Source of the DNA: Bolinopsis microptera
Taxonomy: Eukaryota; Ctenophora; Tentaculata; Lobata; Bolinopsidae
DNA length: 64,000 nucleotides
Reading direction: 5' to 3'
NCBI RefSeq assembly: GCF_026151205.1
Contig: NC_087077.1
Span: 15,414,983-15,478,982, forward strand
Part shown: in pieces, positions 49,006 to 61,233 of the stretch
How positions within the stretch are numbered: position 1 is the first letter of the stretch
How the letters are laid out: every line of letters begins with the position of its first letter
Notes under the pieces: model-generated
What the model was told of the DNA's origin: nothing
Databases searched by the model: none
What the model saw: the letters and a program-made list of their open reading frames with translations, nothing else
Made by a program: the position numbers and the translations under genes

Positions 49006-49607
49006 ATATCCTAACATTATCAGAAATGACACACTCTACAAGAAATGTGAAGTTAATGTTTTCCTCCTAAACAGTAGTCCTACCTAGTCTCTACTACCGG
49101 ATATTATCCCTAAAATCATTATCTTATCATGAGACTGATAATTGATAAACAGTGAACCTCTCCAGGATCTCAAATGAGAAGTTGTTCCACCCATAATTGT
49201 GCACAATCTACATCTCCTGTGTCAAAGATTCTTAACTAAAATAACCGAGGTATAGTTATATTGACTACTAACATTAACTACTAACAAAGGTATTCATAAG
49301 TATTGCAAGTACCAGTGTGGACTGTGCAATACGACAAAATGATCCAAAAAGAGAAAAAGATAGAATATCTACTAAAACTGATAATTTACAGTTTTATGTC
49401 ACGATCACACCAGTGCTATACCAGTGCTAATACCATTGCTACTACGACAGTACATAAACGTGTATTTAATGCATGCTGTTACATCCACATTTGATATATC
49501 TATCTAAAGTCCAAACCACCCTAAATTTAAATTTAGCGCACAAACGTGCATTAAACTTTTGAAGGAAAGAACGTTAACTGAAAAGCAAATTTTAAGAGAA
49601 TACATAG
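49006..49607. other. No supportable gene
   Basis: AT-rich; the 63-codon frame at 49303 lacks recognisable features. 'ccagtgctataccagtgctaa' is a short tandem at 49410. Confidence 0.45.
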
Positions 49608-50012
<405 letters not shown>

Positions 50013-51995
50013 CAAGCTCGGGCTCCCAGGGTTCCTCACCGCAAGACAAATACCAAAACAGTTTACCAATTTAAAGAGTTGGAATTTCAACAAGCTGATT
50101 TGGGGTGCAACGATTCAAACTGGTTTATTTGCTGGAGAGTTTTTGATAGAAAATCATGCTCAAAATATACGGAGTATGATGACTGTGACTTTGCGACAAA
50201 ACCTAGTATAAAACAAACTGTTTTCACTCCTTGCATAATGCATACCTATTAAGTCGTTGCACCCAATTTGAATAGATAATAATTAATAAAAAAATAGTTA
50301 GCATGCTTTGAGCTCTAAAAGATATCTTAATTGCCAAGAACATACAAAATAAAATTATATATTCTAGAAATAGAACAATATATCAAACTTACATGCACCA
50401 TGATATATGAAAGTTGACCTCAAGAAGTTATCTGAATCAGCTGAAGCAGTTGAGTTATGTTCATTCTTTTTCCGGATCAATGTCTTCGGTTAGTGATTTC
50501 TTCAAACTATCTAGGGAAAAAATTATGTAAACAATCTAGGATACTAAAATTTAGACGACGAGATATTGATGTTATTTCGTTGAAAAATATTTTACAGTTA
50601 AAACTACTTTACAGTAACATACAAATTTTTTAATTAAATTCGTCGTCAAATTTTTAAAGTGGATCGGATCTTGATCGTTATAATTGAATTAACACTATAT
50701 CAGAATATGAGTATGACGTAGAAATGACGATACGTGATTTAACTATTTACTTTTATTAGAAACTGCTATCAATGAGTGAAAGAAACATCAATGATGATTA
50801 GTCAGGTGATTATAGGACAGACGTATATTTTCAGTGTATAAATGCTTTGATTTTTATGAACATAACTTGACTGAGGTCTGACGTTCCGAATCAATTACTT
50901 AGGTAACCTGTGATCGTATTCGTTAAAGTTATTTTGGTGACCTGTCTCGATCGTGTTTTGTTCCAAAACTATGATTATAAACAAGATTTTAAAACGTACA
51001 AAAACGATTGCATAGGAATTTTCAATTTCCATCCACATCTAATATACATATATAGCCAAAGAAACTAAAAAGATCTTTTATGATATTCTTATAAAGTTAA
51101 AAATAAAACAAAGATTGTTTGTAACCTTAAAATCGATCAGAGGTGAGTTAAACGTCGCCCTACCCGTGCCCCAAAACGTCGTACTCCAGAATCTCGTGCC
51201 CCATGTAGAGCCAATCTGCTGATCGTGTCCAGAGTATTCGTGACAAGTACTAAAACTGCGATACATTGTGATAAAAACCAAAATGTCTAACGTAATGTAA
51301 CACCACTTATGATTACGAGGATTGTAACTGTAAGCTTCAACCGTCAATATTTCGTGATTTCTCGGATAAATGCTTAAATGGCAACAATAGCAAAACATTA
51401 AATTAGTCAATATGCAGCTATCAGCTGGTATCTGAAAAAACATCACTTGAGTGGGATCAGAAATAAAACCTGATATTGATCGGCCGCGTCCAAATCAGAG
51501 TGTCCAAATCAGCGTGTACAGTGTGTGCAGTATATTATTCTTTTGAATAACTACTAGTAATAGTACTACTCGCTCTGGTAGGTACTACTATAGTTCAGTG
51601 TGAGCTAGTGAGAGAAGTGAGAGAGATGGTTATCACTTATAAATACAACTAATTCATTACCAATTGCAATAGTAAAGTTATGTTACTATGAATTATAATA
51701 AGTAGTGAAAACTGGAAGTGAAAGGTGTTTAGAAGTTAAGATTATTAGATTATTTTATAAAATCAAAACTGTGCTAACAAAAAACTAGTTTAGAAAGCTT
51801 GATAAGGGTAGCAATTGTCAGTCCGTGACCCTCATCGTCCAGGTACGGAAATGGAAAGTTTTGCAAATGCTCGTGTTTCAGATCGTCATAATTATGGTGG
51901 ATATTATTAACTATTGTCGTTGATATAATGAGAGTTTTATAAAACAAATGTCGAATCGTTCTCAAGATTTGTTTTCAGTTATATTGGCGGTATTA
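50013..51995. other. Mostly non-coding; two weak exon candidates on the minus strand
   Basis: GGTGCAACGA near 50103 and its complement near 50253 form an imperfect inverted pair, possibly MITE ends. Minus-strand frames at 51078-51446 and 51774-51965 are the only protein-like text. The second reads YDDLKHEHLQNFPFPYLDD after an acceptor-like 'gacaatag', but neither has a recognised family. 'cacttataaatacaactaa' at 51630 is TATA-like. Confidence 0.35.
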
Positions 51996-53985
51996 TATAT
52001 TATGACAAATTACGAGATATCCTGACAAATTAAGAGTCGATATCCTGACAAATTAATAGATATCCTGCTAGATACGAGATATCCTGCTAAATACGAGATA
52101 TCCTGCTAAATTACGAGATATCCTGCTAAATTACGAGATATCCTGCTAAATACGAAATATCCTGCTAAATACGAGATACCATGACAAATTACGAGATATC
52201 CTGACAAATTAAGAGATATCCTGCTAAATTACGAGATATCCTGCTAATTTACGAGATACCATGACAAATTACGAGATATCCTGACAAATTAAGAGATTTC
52301 CTGCTAAATACGAGATATTCTGTCAAATTAAGAGATATCCTGCTAAATTACGAAATATCCTGCTAAATTACGAGATATCCTGCTAAATACGAGATATTCT
52401 GTCAAATTACGAGATATCCTGCTAAATTACGAGATATCCTGCTAAATTACGAGATATCCTGACAAAATTAAGAGATTTCCTGACAAATTACGAGATATGA
52501 TCCTTTCAAATTAAGAAATTTCCTGCTAAATACGAGATATTCTGTCAAATTAAGAGATATCCTGCTAAATTACGAGATATCCTGCTAAATTACGAGATAT
52601 CCTGCTAAATACGAGATATTCTGTCAAATTACAAGATATCCTGCTAAATTACGAAATATCCTGCTAAATTACGAGATATCCTGCTAAATACGAGATATTC
52701 TGTCAAATTACGAGATATCCTGCTAAATTACGAAATATCCTGCTAAATTACGAGATATCCTGACAAATTAAGAGATTTCCTGACAAATTACGAGATATGA
52801 TCCTTTCAAATTAAGAAATTTCCTGCTAAATACGAGATATTCTGTCAAATTAAGAGATATCCTGCTAAATTACGAGATATCCTGCTAAATTACAAGATAT
52901 CCTGCTAAATACGAGATATTCTGTCAAATTAAGAGATATCCTGCTAAATTACGAGATATCCTGCTAAATTACAAAATATCCTGCTAAATACGAGATATTC
53001 AGTCAAATTACGAGATATCCTGCTAAAGTACGAGATATCCTGCTAAATTACGAAATATCCTGTCAAATTAAGAGATATCCTGCTAAATACGAGATATTCT
53101 GTCAAATTACGAGATATCCTGCTAAAGACGAAGATATTCTGTCAAATTACGAGATATCCTGCTAAATTACAAGATATCCTGCCTAAAATTACGAGCATAT
53201 CCTGAAAAATTAAGAGATTTCCTGTCAATTAAGAAATATCCATTATCCTGCTAAATACGAGATATTCAGTCAAATTACGAGATATCCTGTCTAAATTACG
53301 AGATATCCTGACAAATTAAGAGATTTCCTGACAAATTAAGATTATCCTGACAAATTAAGAGATTTCCTGACAAATTAAGAGATACCATGACAAATTACGT
53401 GATATCGCCCCACCTAATCTAGGGGTCCCGTGAAAAGTAAAACACAGCACGAATTAACTCTTCAAATTCTCCACAAAGAGAGCACTATAGCTAGAAATAA
53501 GAATACTGAGCCATACCACGTGATACCATTAATTAAGAGATTTCCTGCTAAATTACGAGATATCCTGCTAAATTACGAGATATCCTGACAAATTAAGAGA
53601 TTTCCTGACAAATTACGAGATATGATCCTGTCAAATTAAGAGATATCCTGCTAAACTACAAGATATCCTGCTAAATACGAGATATTCTGTCAAATTACAG
53701 ATATCCTGCTAAATTACGAGATATCCCTGCATAAATTACGAGATATCTGAACAAATTAAGAGATTTCCTGACAATTACGAGATATGATCCTGTCAAATTA
53801 AGAGATATCCTGCTAAATACGAGATATCCTGCATAAATACGAGATTATCTGTCAAATTACGAGATATCCTGCTAAATTACAAGTTATTCTGTCAAATTAC
53901 GAGATATCCTGCTAAATTACGAGATATCCTGACAATTTAGAGAGATTCCTGAAAAATTACGAGATACCATGACAAATTACGAGAT
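51995..53985. repeat. ~20-bp minisatellite, about 1.9 kb
   Basis: Unit resembling acgagatatcctgctaaatt, 19-20 bp, with subtypes (gacaaatt aagagatttc, gtcaaatt). Subtype order is repeated, e.g. the stretch from 'tacgagatatgatcctttca' at about 52490 and again about 52790, showing higher-order duplication of about 300 bp. Interrupted by a 130-bp unique spacer at 53403-53530. Confidence 0.95.
53403..53530. repeat. 130-bp spacer repeated on both sides of the last array block
   Basis: gatatcgcccc-acctaatc...ctctagaaataagaatactgagcc...cacgtgatacc matches 53985-54110. Contains 'cacagcacgaattaactc' and 'ccacaaagagagcactatag'. Looks like the unique flank was captured and duplicated with the minisatellite. 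Confidence 0.85.
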
Positions 53986-54255
53986 ATCGCCCACCTAATG
54001 CTAGGGGGGTTACCGTGAAAAGTAAAAACACAGCACGAATTAACTCTCAAATTCTCCACAAAGAGAGCACTATAGCTAGAAATAAGAATACTGAGCCACG
54101 TGATACCCACGTGACCACCACGTGCCCTGGAAAGCAGGCACTGATTACCAGATAACCGATCATCTGATCGACAACTCAAACTTCCCGCATTCGCAATAAA
54201 TAGGAGTTACATTAGCTGTTATCTTACAGTGTTACATTATCTGGCAGTGTTTTAC
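53985..54255 (+). promoter_or_regulatory. Second spacer copy with E-box cluster, promoter-like
   Basis: After the repeated 130 bp there are three CACGTG boxes at 54097-54102, 54108-54113 and 54119-54124. 'cgcaataaataggag' (TATA-like) follows at about 54190. Clustered palindromic E-boxes near a TATA-like element suggest a promoter, but no gene is seen downstream within 3 kb. Confidence 0.4.
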
Positions 54256-55061
54256 ACTGCACTGCATTTTGTAGGGCTGAATTATTGGACTATTATATCA
54301 TATGTATATTATCACACTGAAAAGTCTGGTCAGTTAAGGATAATCACCTGCATTTCATTGTGGAGGGATGAAAATATATGTGGGGTCTTTTAAAGGTTTA
54401 TAGAATATAGAGTCGCTTCAAACGCGTCAAGACCCAAAAATTCAGAATGGGAAACCGCTCATTTGGTCACACTCTTTTGTGTAATATTTAAGATCGAATC
54501 AGTTTTTCGCCGATCAGGGATCAGCATGTTAACTCTAAATTTGGAATCAGTATTCAAAGATACATTCAACATTGCATTGGGGGCCGTTTTAGAAACGTTT
54601 TGACGTTTCAGTGTAACTGTAAAACTGAAAATGATTAATACGCTTTATATCTAGAGACTGGGTTAAACTCTGACATGAACGGTAACCCTCTATACCTAGC
54701 TCTCTAGTATAACTAACGAACGGCAAGGCGCATGAAATTGACATAGTCACTTATAGTTAGAAATTAGAATGCGTGACCTTCTTATACAAATGTGACCTGC
54801 TAAGTGCTAGGCTATAACTATAAGTGCGTGACCTATAAAAGTGTATGTGACCAAGCTAGGTCTGCTAGTGCTAGTGCTCCCGCTAAGTCTAAATCGTTCA
54901 CGGCCAATTTTTTTAGAAATCTTGTGAAACGATTTGTTAACGATTTGTGAAACGATTTATTAATTTACGTACTTTACTTTTAGGCTTAGCTTTTATATTT
55001 ATAGAGTATAGACATAGTTCGACACGCACTTTAGTTCAACAACTAAAACTTAACTAGCTGT

Positions 55062-55160
55062 AGGTTTACAACCTACCAGGACGCGCGCCGAGTTGGACTC
55101 GTCGACGGTCCAATATATGGAACAGATATTTTACGAGTATCACCCGTTAAGAACTTAAGT
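55062..55160 (+). repeat. Dispersed short repeat, copy a
   Basis: tttacaacctaccaggacgc, then gcgccgagttggactcgtcg, acggtc and aatat...aatatttta-cgagtatcacccgttaa. Copies at 55845-55955, 56735-56830 and, inverted, 56455-56530 and 61425-61482. Confidence 0.85.
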
Positions 55161-55839
55161 CCGCCAAAATTGAAATTACCCCTGTCGATTTTCAATACGT
55201 GTCGAACTAGTATAGAGTCCAGGTAGCTGAATTAAGTTCGACAAATATTTTTGTGCCTGTGGTATTATTATTAATGGGGACTGATTTTGATCGTACGCGT
55301 ATTCTTCCGTGATCACAATTCAAAATTCCCATGGCCATGGCATACACTGCTACTGCTACTGCTAGCTACTGCTCACTGCTAGTGGTGCAGTGCTACTCGT
55401 ATGACATTAACTAAAACTTGTAACTGTTGCTATTGCACGCTATCGGATGATGTAATGCAGTTGACGGATGTTTGATGTTAGTGTTTGTTACTGAGTTTCA
55501 GTTACTCGTCTAAATTTCTTCGAAGTAGCGCCCGAGCCCCCGAGGCAAGTGCTACAAATAAAAGTAGCGCGGGCAGGGCCAGTATTCTTATAGTCCATTG
55601 GCATTAATATTAACAATAAACAAGTAATGCAGGCAAATGACTAGGACAACAAAATTTGGTATTTTTAATAAATGTGTTGTATAAGTTGCAAAACTTAGCT
55701 TAGAATATTCAAATAAATTGACTAAAATATAATATAATTCTGATAGAAATTATATTATATTAATATAATTAGCAATAAGGTTGTCTGGTTGCATATACTT
55801 GTAGCGCAATGCATTATTGACATTGTGTATTGTAGGTTT

Positions 55840-55960
55840 GTAACCTAAGTACAGCTACCAGGACGCGCGCCGAGTTGGACTCGTCGACGGTGATCCTGTA
55901 TTTAATATTTGAAACAAATATTTTAAGAGTACAGAGTATCACTCGTTAAAATGCACTACT
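55840..55960 (+). repeat. Dispersed short repeat, copy b
   Basis: Same core (cctaagtacagctaccaggacgcgcgccgagttgg in pieces, cgtcgacggt, gagtatcactcgttaa). Followed at 55979 by an inverted 'actgggcggcgc' piece, the other part of the composite repeat. Confidence 0.8.
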
Positions 55961-56454
55961 AACTTGAATACTACTTTTACTGGGCGGCGCTCATTCTGCC
56001 ATTCCGCCGAATTTTTAGTATGTTTCAGTTTATTATTATACATGTTTATGATAATGAAGGGCACGATTACAGATTAGATTTTGACGGCCGTTCTGTGTAC
56101 ATTTGTAAATGCTGATTTCGATTTTAATGATAAGTATTTAAAGTTAAGCCTAAGGCTAAGGGGCACAAATTTTTACTTCAAATCTTTATATTATATATTA
56201 TCTTTACGATTATTTAAAAACCAAAACTAATTCGAATCTTTTGTTATTTCAATTTAATCATAATTCGTCAAGAAATGATTTTCATACTATGTAATTAGTA
56301 GTACTAGTAGGTGTTATAGTTATACGAAATCAACGTAAAAAATACAATTACATAGCTTACTCATAAAACAAAAACGTATATACATGCGGGTCGGCCTCAG
56401 GTAACCAACTACTGGGCCGCATAAAGATCGGCGAGATGCATTAACAATTAATGA

Positions 56455-56612
56455 TTAAGTTTAACGGGTGATACTCGTAAAATATTTGTTCAAAATAAAA
56501 AATATTAGACCGTCGACGTCGACGCTTACCTGGTATGGGGAGGCCCAGGCTATTATGTTTATAAATAGATATTCGGCGGAATAACAGACTGAGTGCCGCC
56601 CAGTAACTAAAC
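56455..56612 (-). repeat. Composite dispersed repeat, most complete copy (about 155 bp)
   Basis: gtttaacgggtgatactcgt, aaaatatttg, agaccgtcgacgtcgacg, ggcccaggctattatgttta, ggcggaataacagactgag and gccgcccagtaa are contiguous here. Elsewhere the two halves occur separately. Internal symmetry (aatatttgtt...aaatatt) suggests a non-autonomous DNA element. Confidence 0.7.
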
Positions 56613-56689
56613 GTCGACGCGTGCACTTCACACTTGCAGCGTGGACTTGGAGTCCGACTCTTAGTCTTACTCAGCGCGCGTCTTGGTAT

Positions 56690-56835
56690 TACCTGAGGAC
56701 CCCAGGCCCAGTAAGTCTTGGTACTGGTAGGTTTATTGTTAATGTTTATAACCTACCAAGACGCGCGCCCAGTTGGACTCTTCGACGGTCTTGAAACAAA
56801 TATTGTACGAGTATCGCCCGTTAACTTTTGATTTG
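56690..56835 (+). repeat. Dispersed short repeat, copy d
   Basis: acctgaggaccccaggccca then tgtttataacctaccaagac, gcgcgcccagttggactctt, cgacggtc and tacgagtatcgcccgttaac. Confidence 0.8.
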
Positions 56836-58084
56836 TGACGCTTGTTAGAAATGCAGACACATCTGACATCGCACTGTTATGTTGTCAGTTATGTTAAATT
56901 GTATTTGTAAAGTTTGTAAACAAGACAACATACTTCACTTATTTGTTTGTTAGAGCTTTCGCTGACGTGGAAAAACAAGCCAATATCGAGTTTTGTAGCC
57001 ACAATCGCCCCGGAATAAAGCAGTAAAGGAACGTGAGGTGTGACCTGAACCAAAGATAACATTATATGTTTATCGAGAGATTTAAAGCCAAGATAATTGG
57101 TTAAAATAGGAGCAAGGTCAGTGGCAATTCTTTCACTGGGTGTACGGCTATATTTTCCGCTTCCTAGTTCTCACTTTTGTACACCGAGTTTACACTTTGT
57201 GTTTTTTTTCTGCCCCATGAGTTTGTAACTTTACTATGGATTTTCAGATTAATAGATGTGGATACTGGTGGGGAGGTGAAACACATTTGTTTACTTTAAT
57301 AGTAAGCACATGTTCAGCGGGTTGAGGAGGTGAAACACATTTGTTTACATTTTTAGGGTAAGCACATGTTCAGCGGGTTGAAGAGATGATACACATTTTG
57401 TATTATAGAAGGCTTGTAACACTTGTAACGCTTTCTTGTTACCCCCCTTTGAAGACCCGAATTATTTTCTGAACGAAAGCTCAAAAATAACCGAGAAATC
57501 GACCTTCTTATTAACTCATTTTGATGACTGTTTCTGACCTAAAATTGCACGAAAAATCGATTTAGTTAGGTTTCAGAACCTATAAACACTTCCTTATCCC
57601 TTAAAATTGATGTTTTATAGTTGATACGAGCAACAAGCAACATATGTTTTGATCCTTCGGTTCTACTCATGACCTAAGGAGTTAAGCTGAAACCGAAAGA
57701 GCGAGGCAATCCTCACCTTAACTGATCAAACTGGTACTAACACAATTTTCAGATAGAAATGTTCTTTGCGATACGTTTATTGCAGCTTTGCAACTTGAGT
57801 GAAGACCAGAGTACGAAAACACACAGCAGGCAAGCAACTCACTTTTGGTGACTGTTCCTCACGAACATTCTGATCCTGCAACATAACAACAAGGAGATCG
57901 TCTCCTTAACAAATTGAACAGGTAATATCACAATTTCCAGAGCAGAGCATGATAACAAAGTCAAAAGAAACATATTGAAGGTAGGTTACGAACACCACAA
58001 TAATATAACAATCATACTAACAGCAGAATTAAATTTATTCTGACGACTGGCAGCCCTGATGTGCTCCGTGATCCTTAACGAGCG

Positions 58085-58340
58085 ACCAATTGTAATAGAG
58101 GTGTTATGTCACGTGACACCGATACGTCCAATCACAAACAGGAAGAGTAAGCGGATGGATATCGTATGTTTACTTTCCTTATCTGTATTTGACCCTCTGT
58201 TCAAATTGTTATCTCTACCAAAGCTTGGCTCGGCAAGGTCAGCGTGCAATATCGGCACCGTGCAATATCGGCACCGCGGTACACACGCCATGATTACGTC
58301 ATGAACTAAAAATAGTGTGATCGTTACAATATATAACCGT
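58085..58340 (+). promoter_or_regulatory. Inward promoter-like region in the left arm
   Basis: tcacgtgac at about 58110, gtccaatcac (CCAAT) at 58127, ttacgtcatga (CRE-like) at 58293 and atatataac (TATA) at 58329-58337, all on the plus strand and facing the element core. The small ORF 58059-58304 overlaps and is not supported. Confidence 0.45.
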
Positions 58341-58377
58341 GCCCACTGCCCACGTACAATACAAACTGTTGGCCGTT

Positions 58378-58505
58378 GGGGGGGGGGGGGGGGGGGGCGG
58401 GTTGCTTACGATAGGCTGTGGTCGCTCCTCCAACTGACTGTGGTTTTTACCGTCCAATCATGAACAAAATATTAACATTGCTTAGTTATAGGGGGGGGGG
58501 GGGTG
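58378..58505. repeat. G-runs and 85-bp left-arm-specific insert
   Basis: A run of about 20 G at 58379 and a second of about 13 G at 58491. The right arm has one C-run (60106-60119). Such runs are length-unstable and G-quadruplex-prone. Confidence 0.8.
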
Positions 58506-58544
58506 TCACGTCCGTCTATGTCCGCTTGTCTCATAGAATCCAAA

Positions 58545-58675
58545 AAGGACAGGACATAGACGGACATAGGCGGACATAGACGGACATAGGCGGACATAGG
58601 CGGACTCGGACGGACATTTGCGGACCCGGACGGACATTGCCGGACTCGGACGGACATTGGTGGACATTAGCGGAC
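58545..58675. repeat. cggacata(g/t) short tandem repeat, left
   Basis: 12-bp and related units cggacatagacggacatagg with degenerate copies. Mirrored at 59885-60065 as tgtccgcctatgtccgtcta. Confidence 0.92.
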
Positions 58676-58914
58676 ATATAAGAGGTCTAAAGAATCAAGA
58701 TCTCACCAATATTCCCAATATTTAATTAAATCCAGTCACCAAATCCGGTCGCTAAATCCAGATCTATTTGTGTCGTCAACATATCTTTGAAACAGTTACA
58801 CAGGGTACACAGTAGGCACAGTACCTATTTAACGAAATATAGGGAATATAACTTATTAATCACACTAAAGCTATTAATAGCTTTAACTTATTTTATCAAA
58901 TTATATAGGGACCC

Positions 58915-59735
58915 AGGAAAAGGCCCCAGGAGGAGGAGGATGACTGGGGAGGAGGAGGACTGTTGAGGACTGATGAGGAGGACTGAGGACGAGGAGGAGG
59001 AGTAGAAGGAGAACTGAGGAGGGGAGGAGGAAGAGGACTGAAGAGGACTCAGGAAGACCCAGGAGGAGGACCCAGGAGGAGGACCCAGGAGGAGGAGGAG
59101 GAGGACTGAGGAGGATGACTCAGGAGGAGGAGGACTCAGGAGGAGGACTGAGGAGGACTGAGGAGGACTGAGAAGGTGGAGGACTGTTGAGTACTGAAGA
59201 GTACTGAGGAGGATGGCTGAGGAGGATGGCTGAGGAGGATGACTGAGGAGGATGACTGAGGAGGATGACTGAGAGGGAGGAGGAGGATCCGGAAGACCCT
59301 GGAGGAAAAGGAGGAGGAGGACCCAGAAGGAGGACCTAGGAGGAGGAGGAGGAGGAGAACTGAGGAGGATGACTCAGGAGGAGGAGGACTCAGGAGGAGG
59401 ACTGAGAAGGAGGAGGACTGAGGAGGATGGCTGAGGAGGATGACTGAGAGGGAGGAGGAGGAAGAGGAGGAAGAGATCTGAGGAGGAGGAGGAGACGGAC
59501 TGAGGAGGAGAAGGAGGACCCAGGAGGAGGACCCACGAGGAGGACCCAGGAAAAGGCCCCAGGAGGAGGAGGAGGACTGGGGAGGAGGAGGACTGTTGAG
59601 GACTGATGAGGAGTACTGAGGACGAGGAGGAGGAGTAGGAGGAGGACTGAGGAGGGGAGGAGGAAGAGGACTGAGGAAGATCAGGAAGACCCAGGAGGAG
59701 GAGGAGGGAGGAAGAGTAGGAGGAGGAAGCATCTA
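58915..59735. repeat. Polypurine (GAGGAGGAC)n core, about 820 bp
   Basis: Nearly pure A/G on the plus strand with ggaggaggac and ggatgactga units; a ~600-bp segment starts repeating at about 59535 (aggaaaaggccccaggagga). Prone to triplex formation. The 198-codon reverse frame is a low-complexity shadow. Confidence 0.93.
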
Positions 59736-59884
59736 AATGTTATTTCCATTTTTGTCCGTTTTTGTCCATTTTTGTCTGTTTTTGTCCGCTCTATTTTTTG
59801 TCCGTTTTGAAAATATAGGGTACCGAACGGACAAAAAACATGATATAATTAGCAAAAATTGAACATTTTATTTAGCAATTTAGG

Positions 59885-60065
59885 TGTCCATTAAATTTAA
59901 TGTCCGCTAAAGTCCGTATATGTCCGTCAATGTCTGCCAATGTCCGTCTATGTCCGCCTATGTCCGCCTATGTCCGTCTATGTCCGCCTATGTCCGCCTA
60001 TGTCCGCCTATGTCCGTCTATGTCCTGTCCTTTTTGGATTCTATGAGACAAGCGGACATAGACGG
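59885..60065. repeat. tgtccgcctatgtccgtcta tandem repeat, right
   Basis: Inverted counterpart of 58545-58675, with seven or more units. Confidence 0.92.
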
Positions 60066-60158
60066 ACGCTTGGAGGAGCGACCACAGCCTATCGTAAGCA
60101 ACCCGCCCCCCCCCCCCCCAACGGCCAACAGTTTGTATTGTACGTGGGCAGTGGGCAC

Positions 60159-60420
60159 GGTTATATATTGTAACGATCAAACTATTTTTAGTTCATGACG
60201 TAATCATGGCGTGTGTACCGCGGTGCCGATATTGCACGCTGACCTTGCCGAGCCAAGCTTTGGTAGAGATAACAATTTGAACAGAGGGTCAAATACAGAT
60301 AAGGAAAGTAAACATACGATATCCATCCGCTTACTCTTCCTGTTTGTGATTGGACGTATCGGTGTCACGTGACATAACACCTCTATTACAATTGGTCGCT
60401 CGTTAAGGATCACGGAGCAC
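60159..60420 (-). promoter_or_regulatory. Inward promoter-like region in the right arm
   Basis: Mirror image of the left-arm promoter: TATA (minus-strand atatataacc) at 60159-60170, CRE-like tcatgacgtaa at 60194, CCAAT and cacgtga further out. It faces the polypurine core from the other side. Confidence 0.45.
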
Positions 60421-61233
60421 ATCAGGGCTGCCAGTCGTCAGAATAAATTTAATTCTGCTGTTAGTATGATTGTTATATTATTGTGGTGTTCGTAACCTAC
60501 CTTCATTATGTTTCTTTTGACTTTGTTATCATGCTCTGCTCTGGAAATTGTGATATTACCTGTTCAATTTGTTAAGGAGACGATCTCCTTGTTGTTATGT
60601 TGCAGGATCAGAATGTTTGTGAGGAACAGTCACCAAAAGTGAGTTGCTTGCCTGCTGTGTGTTTTCGTACTCTGGTCTTCACTCAAGTTGCAAAGCTGCA
60701 ATAAACGTATCGCAAAGAACATTTCTATCTGAAAATTGTGTTAGTACCAGTTTGATCAGTTAAGGTGAGGATTGCCTCGCTCTTTCGGTTTCAGCTTAAC
60801 TCCTTAGGTCATGAGTAGAACCGAAGGATCAAAACATATGTTGCTTGTTGCTCGTATCAACTATAAAACATCAATTTTAAGGGATAAGGAAGTGTTTATA
60901 GGTTCTGAAACCTAGCTAAATCGATTTTTCGTGCAATTTTAGGTCAGAAATAGTCATCAAAATGAGTTAATAAAAAGGTCGATTTCTCGGTTATTTTTGA
61001 GCTTTCGTTCAGAAAATAATTCGGGGCCTTCAAAGGGGGGTAACAAGAAAGCGTTACAAGTGTTACAAGCCTTCTATAATACAAAATGTGTATCATCTCT
61101 TCAACCCGCTGAACATGTGCTTACCCTAAAAATGTAAACAAATGTGTTTCACCTCCTCAACCCGCTGAACATGTGCTTACTATTAAAGTAAACAAATGTG
61201 TTTCACCTCCCCACCAGTATCCACATCTATTAA

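Larger units (their letters stand above)
54256..57248. other. Intergenic; several short dispersed repeats, no gene
   Basis: Frames are short. The notable content is the dispersed repeat annotated at 55060, 55840, 56455 and 56720. Around 55340-55395 a 'ctgctactgctagctactgc' low-complexity run occurs. 'taagtgcgtgacc' is repeated near 54765-54850. Confidence 0.6.
57249..61233. mobile_element. Fold-back element with ~1.3-1.4 kb inverted arms
   Basis: Left arm from 57249 to about 58690 and right arm from about 59885 to 61233 are inverted copies. They start TTAATAGATGTGGATACTGG and include the tandem 'aagcacatgttcagcgggtt' motif, the 'cagattgcctcgctctttcg' region and, inside, cggacata repeats. The arms differ by indels: an extra 'gtgcaatatcggcacc' and about 85 bp with a second G run in the left arm. 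A simple assembly palindrome is therefore unlikely. Candidate target duplication is TTAA at the outer ends (or the near-match attaat/attaac). No transposase is present, so it would be non-autonomous. Confidence 0.8.

Noticed and set aside
59136-59732. 198-codon Ser/Pro/Leu-rich minus-strand frame
   Set aside because: Complement of a polypurine tract; any pyrimidine-rich strand gives this.
58059-60422. Mirrored 81- and 72-codon ORFs in the fold-back arms
   Set aside because: They overlap the promoter-like motifs, differ by indels and have no recognisable domain; duplication of the arm explains both.
57249-61233. Complete Polinton or other autonomous element between the arms
   Set aside because: The 1.2 kb between the arms has no polymerase, integrase or transposase text, only short tandem and polypurine repeats.
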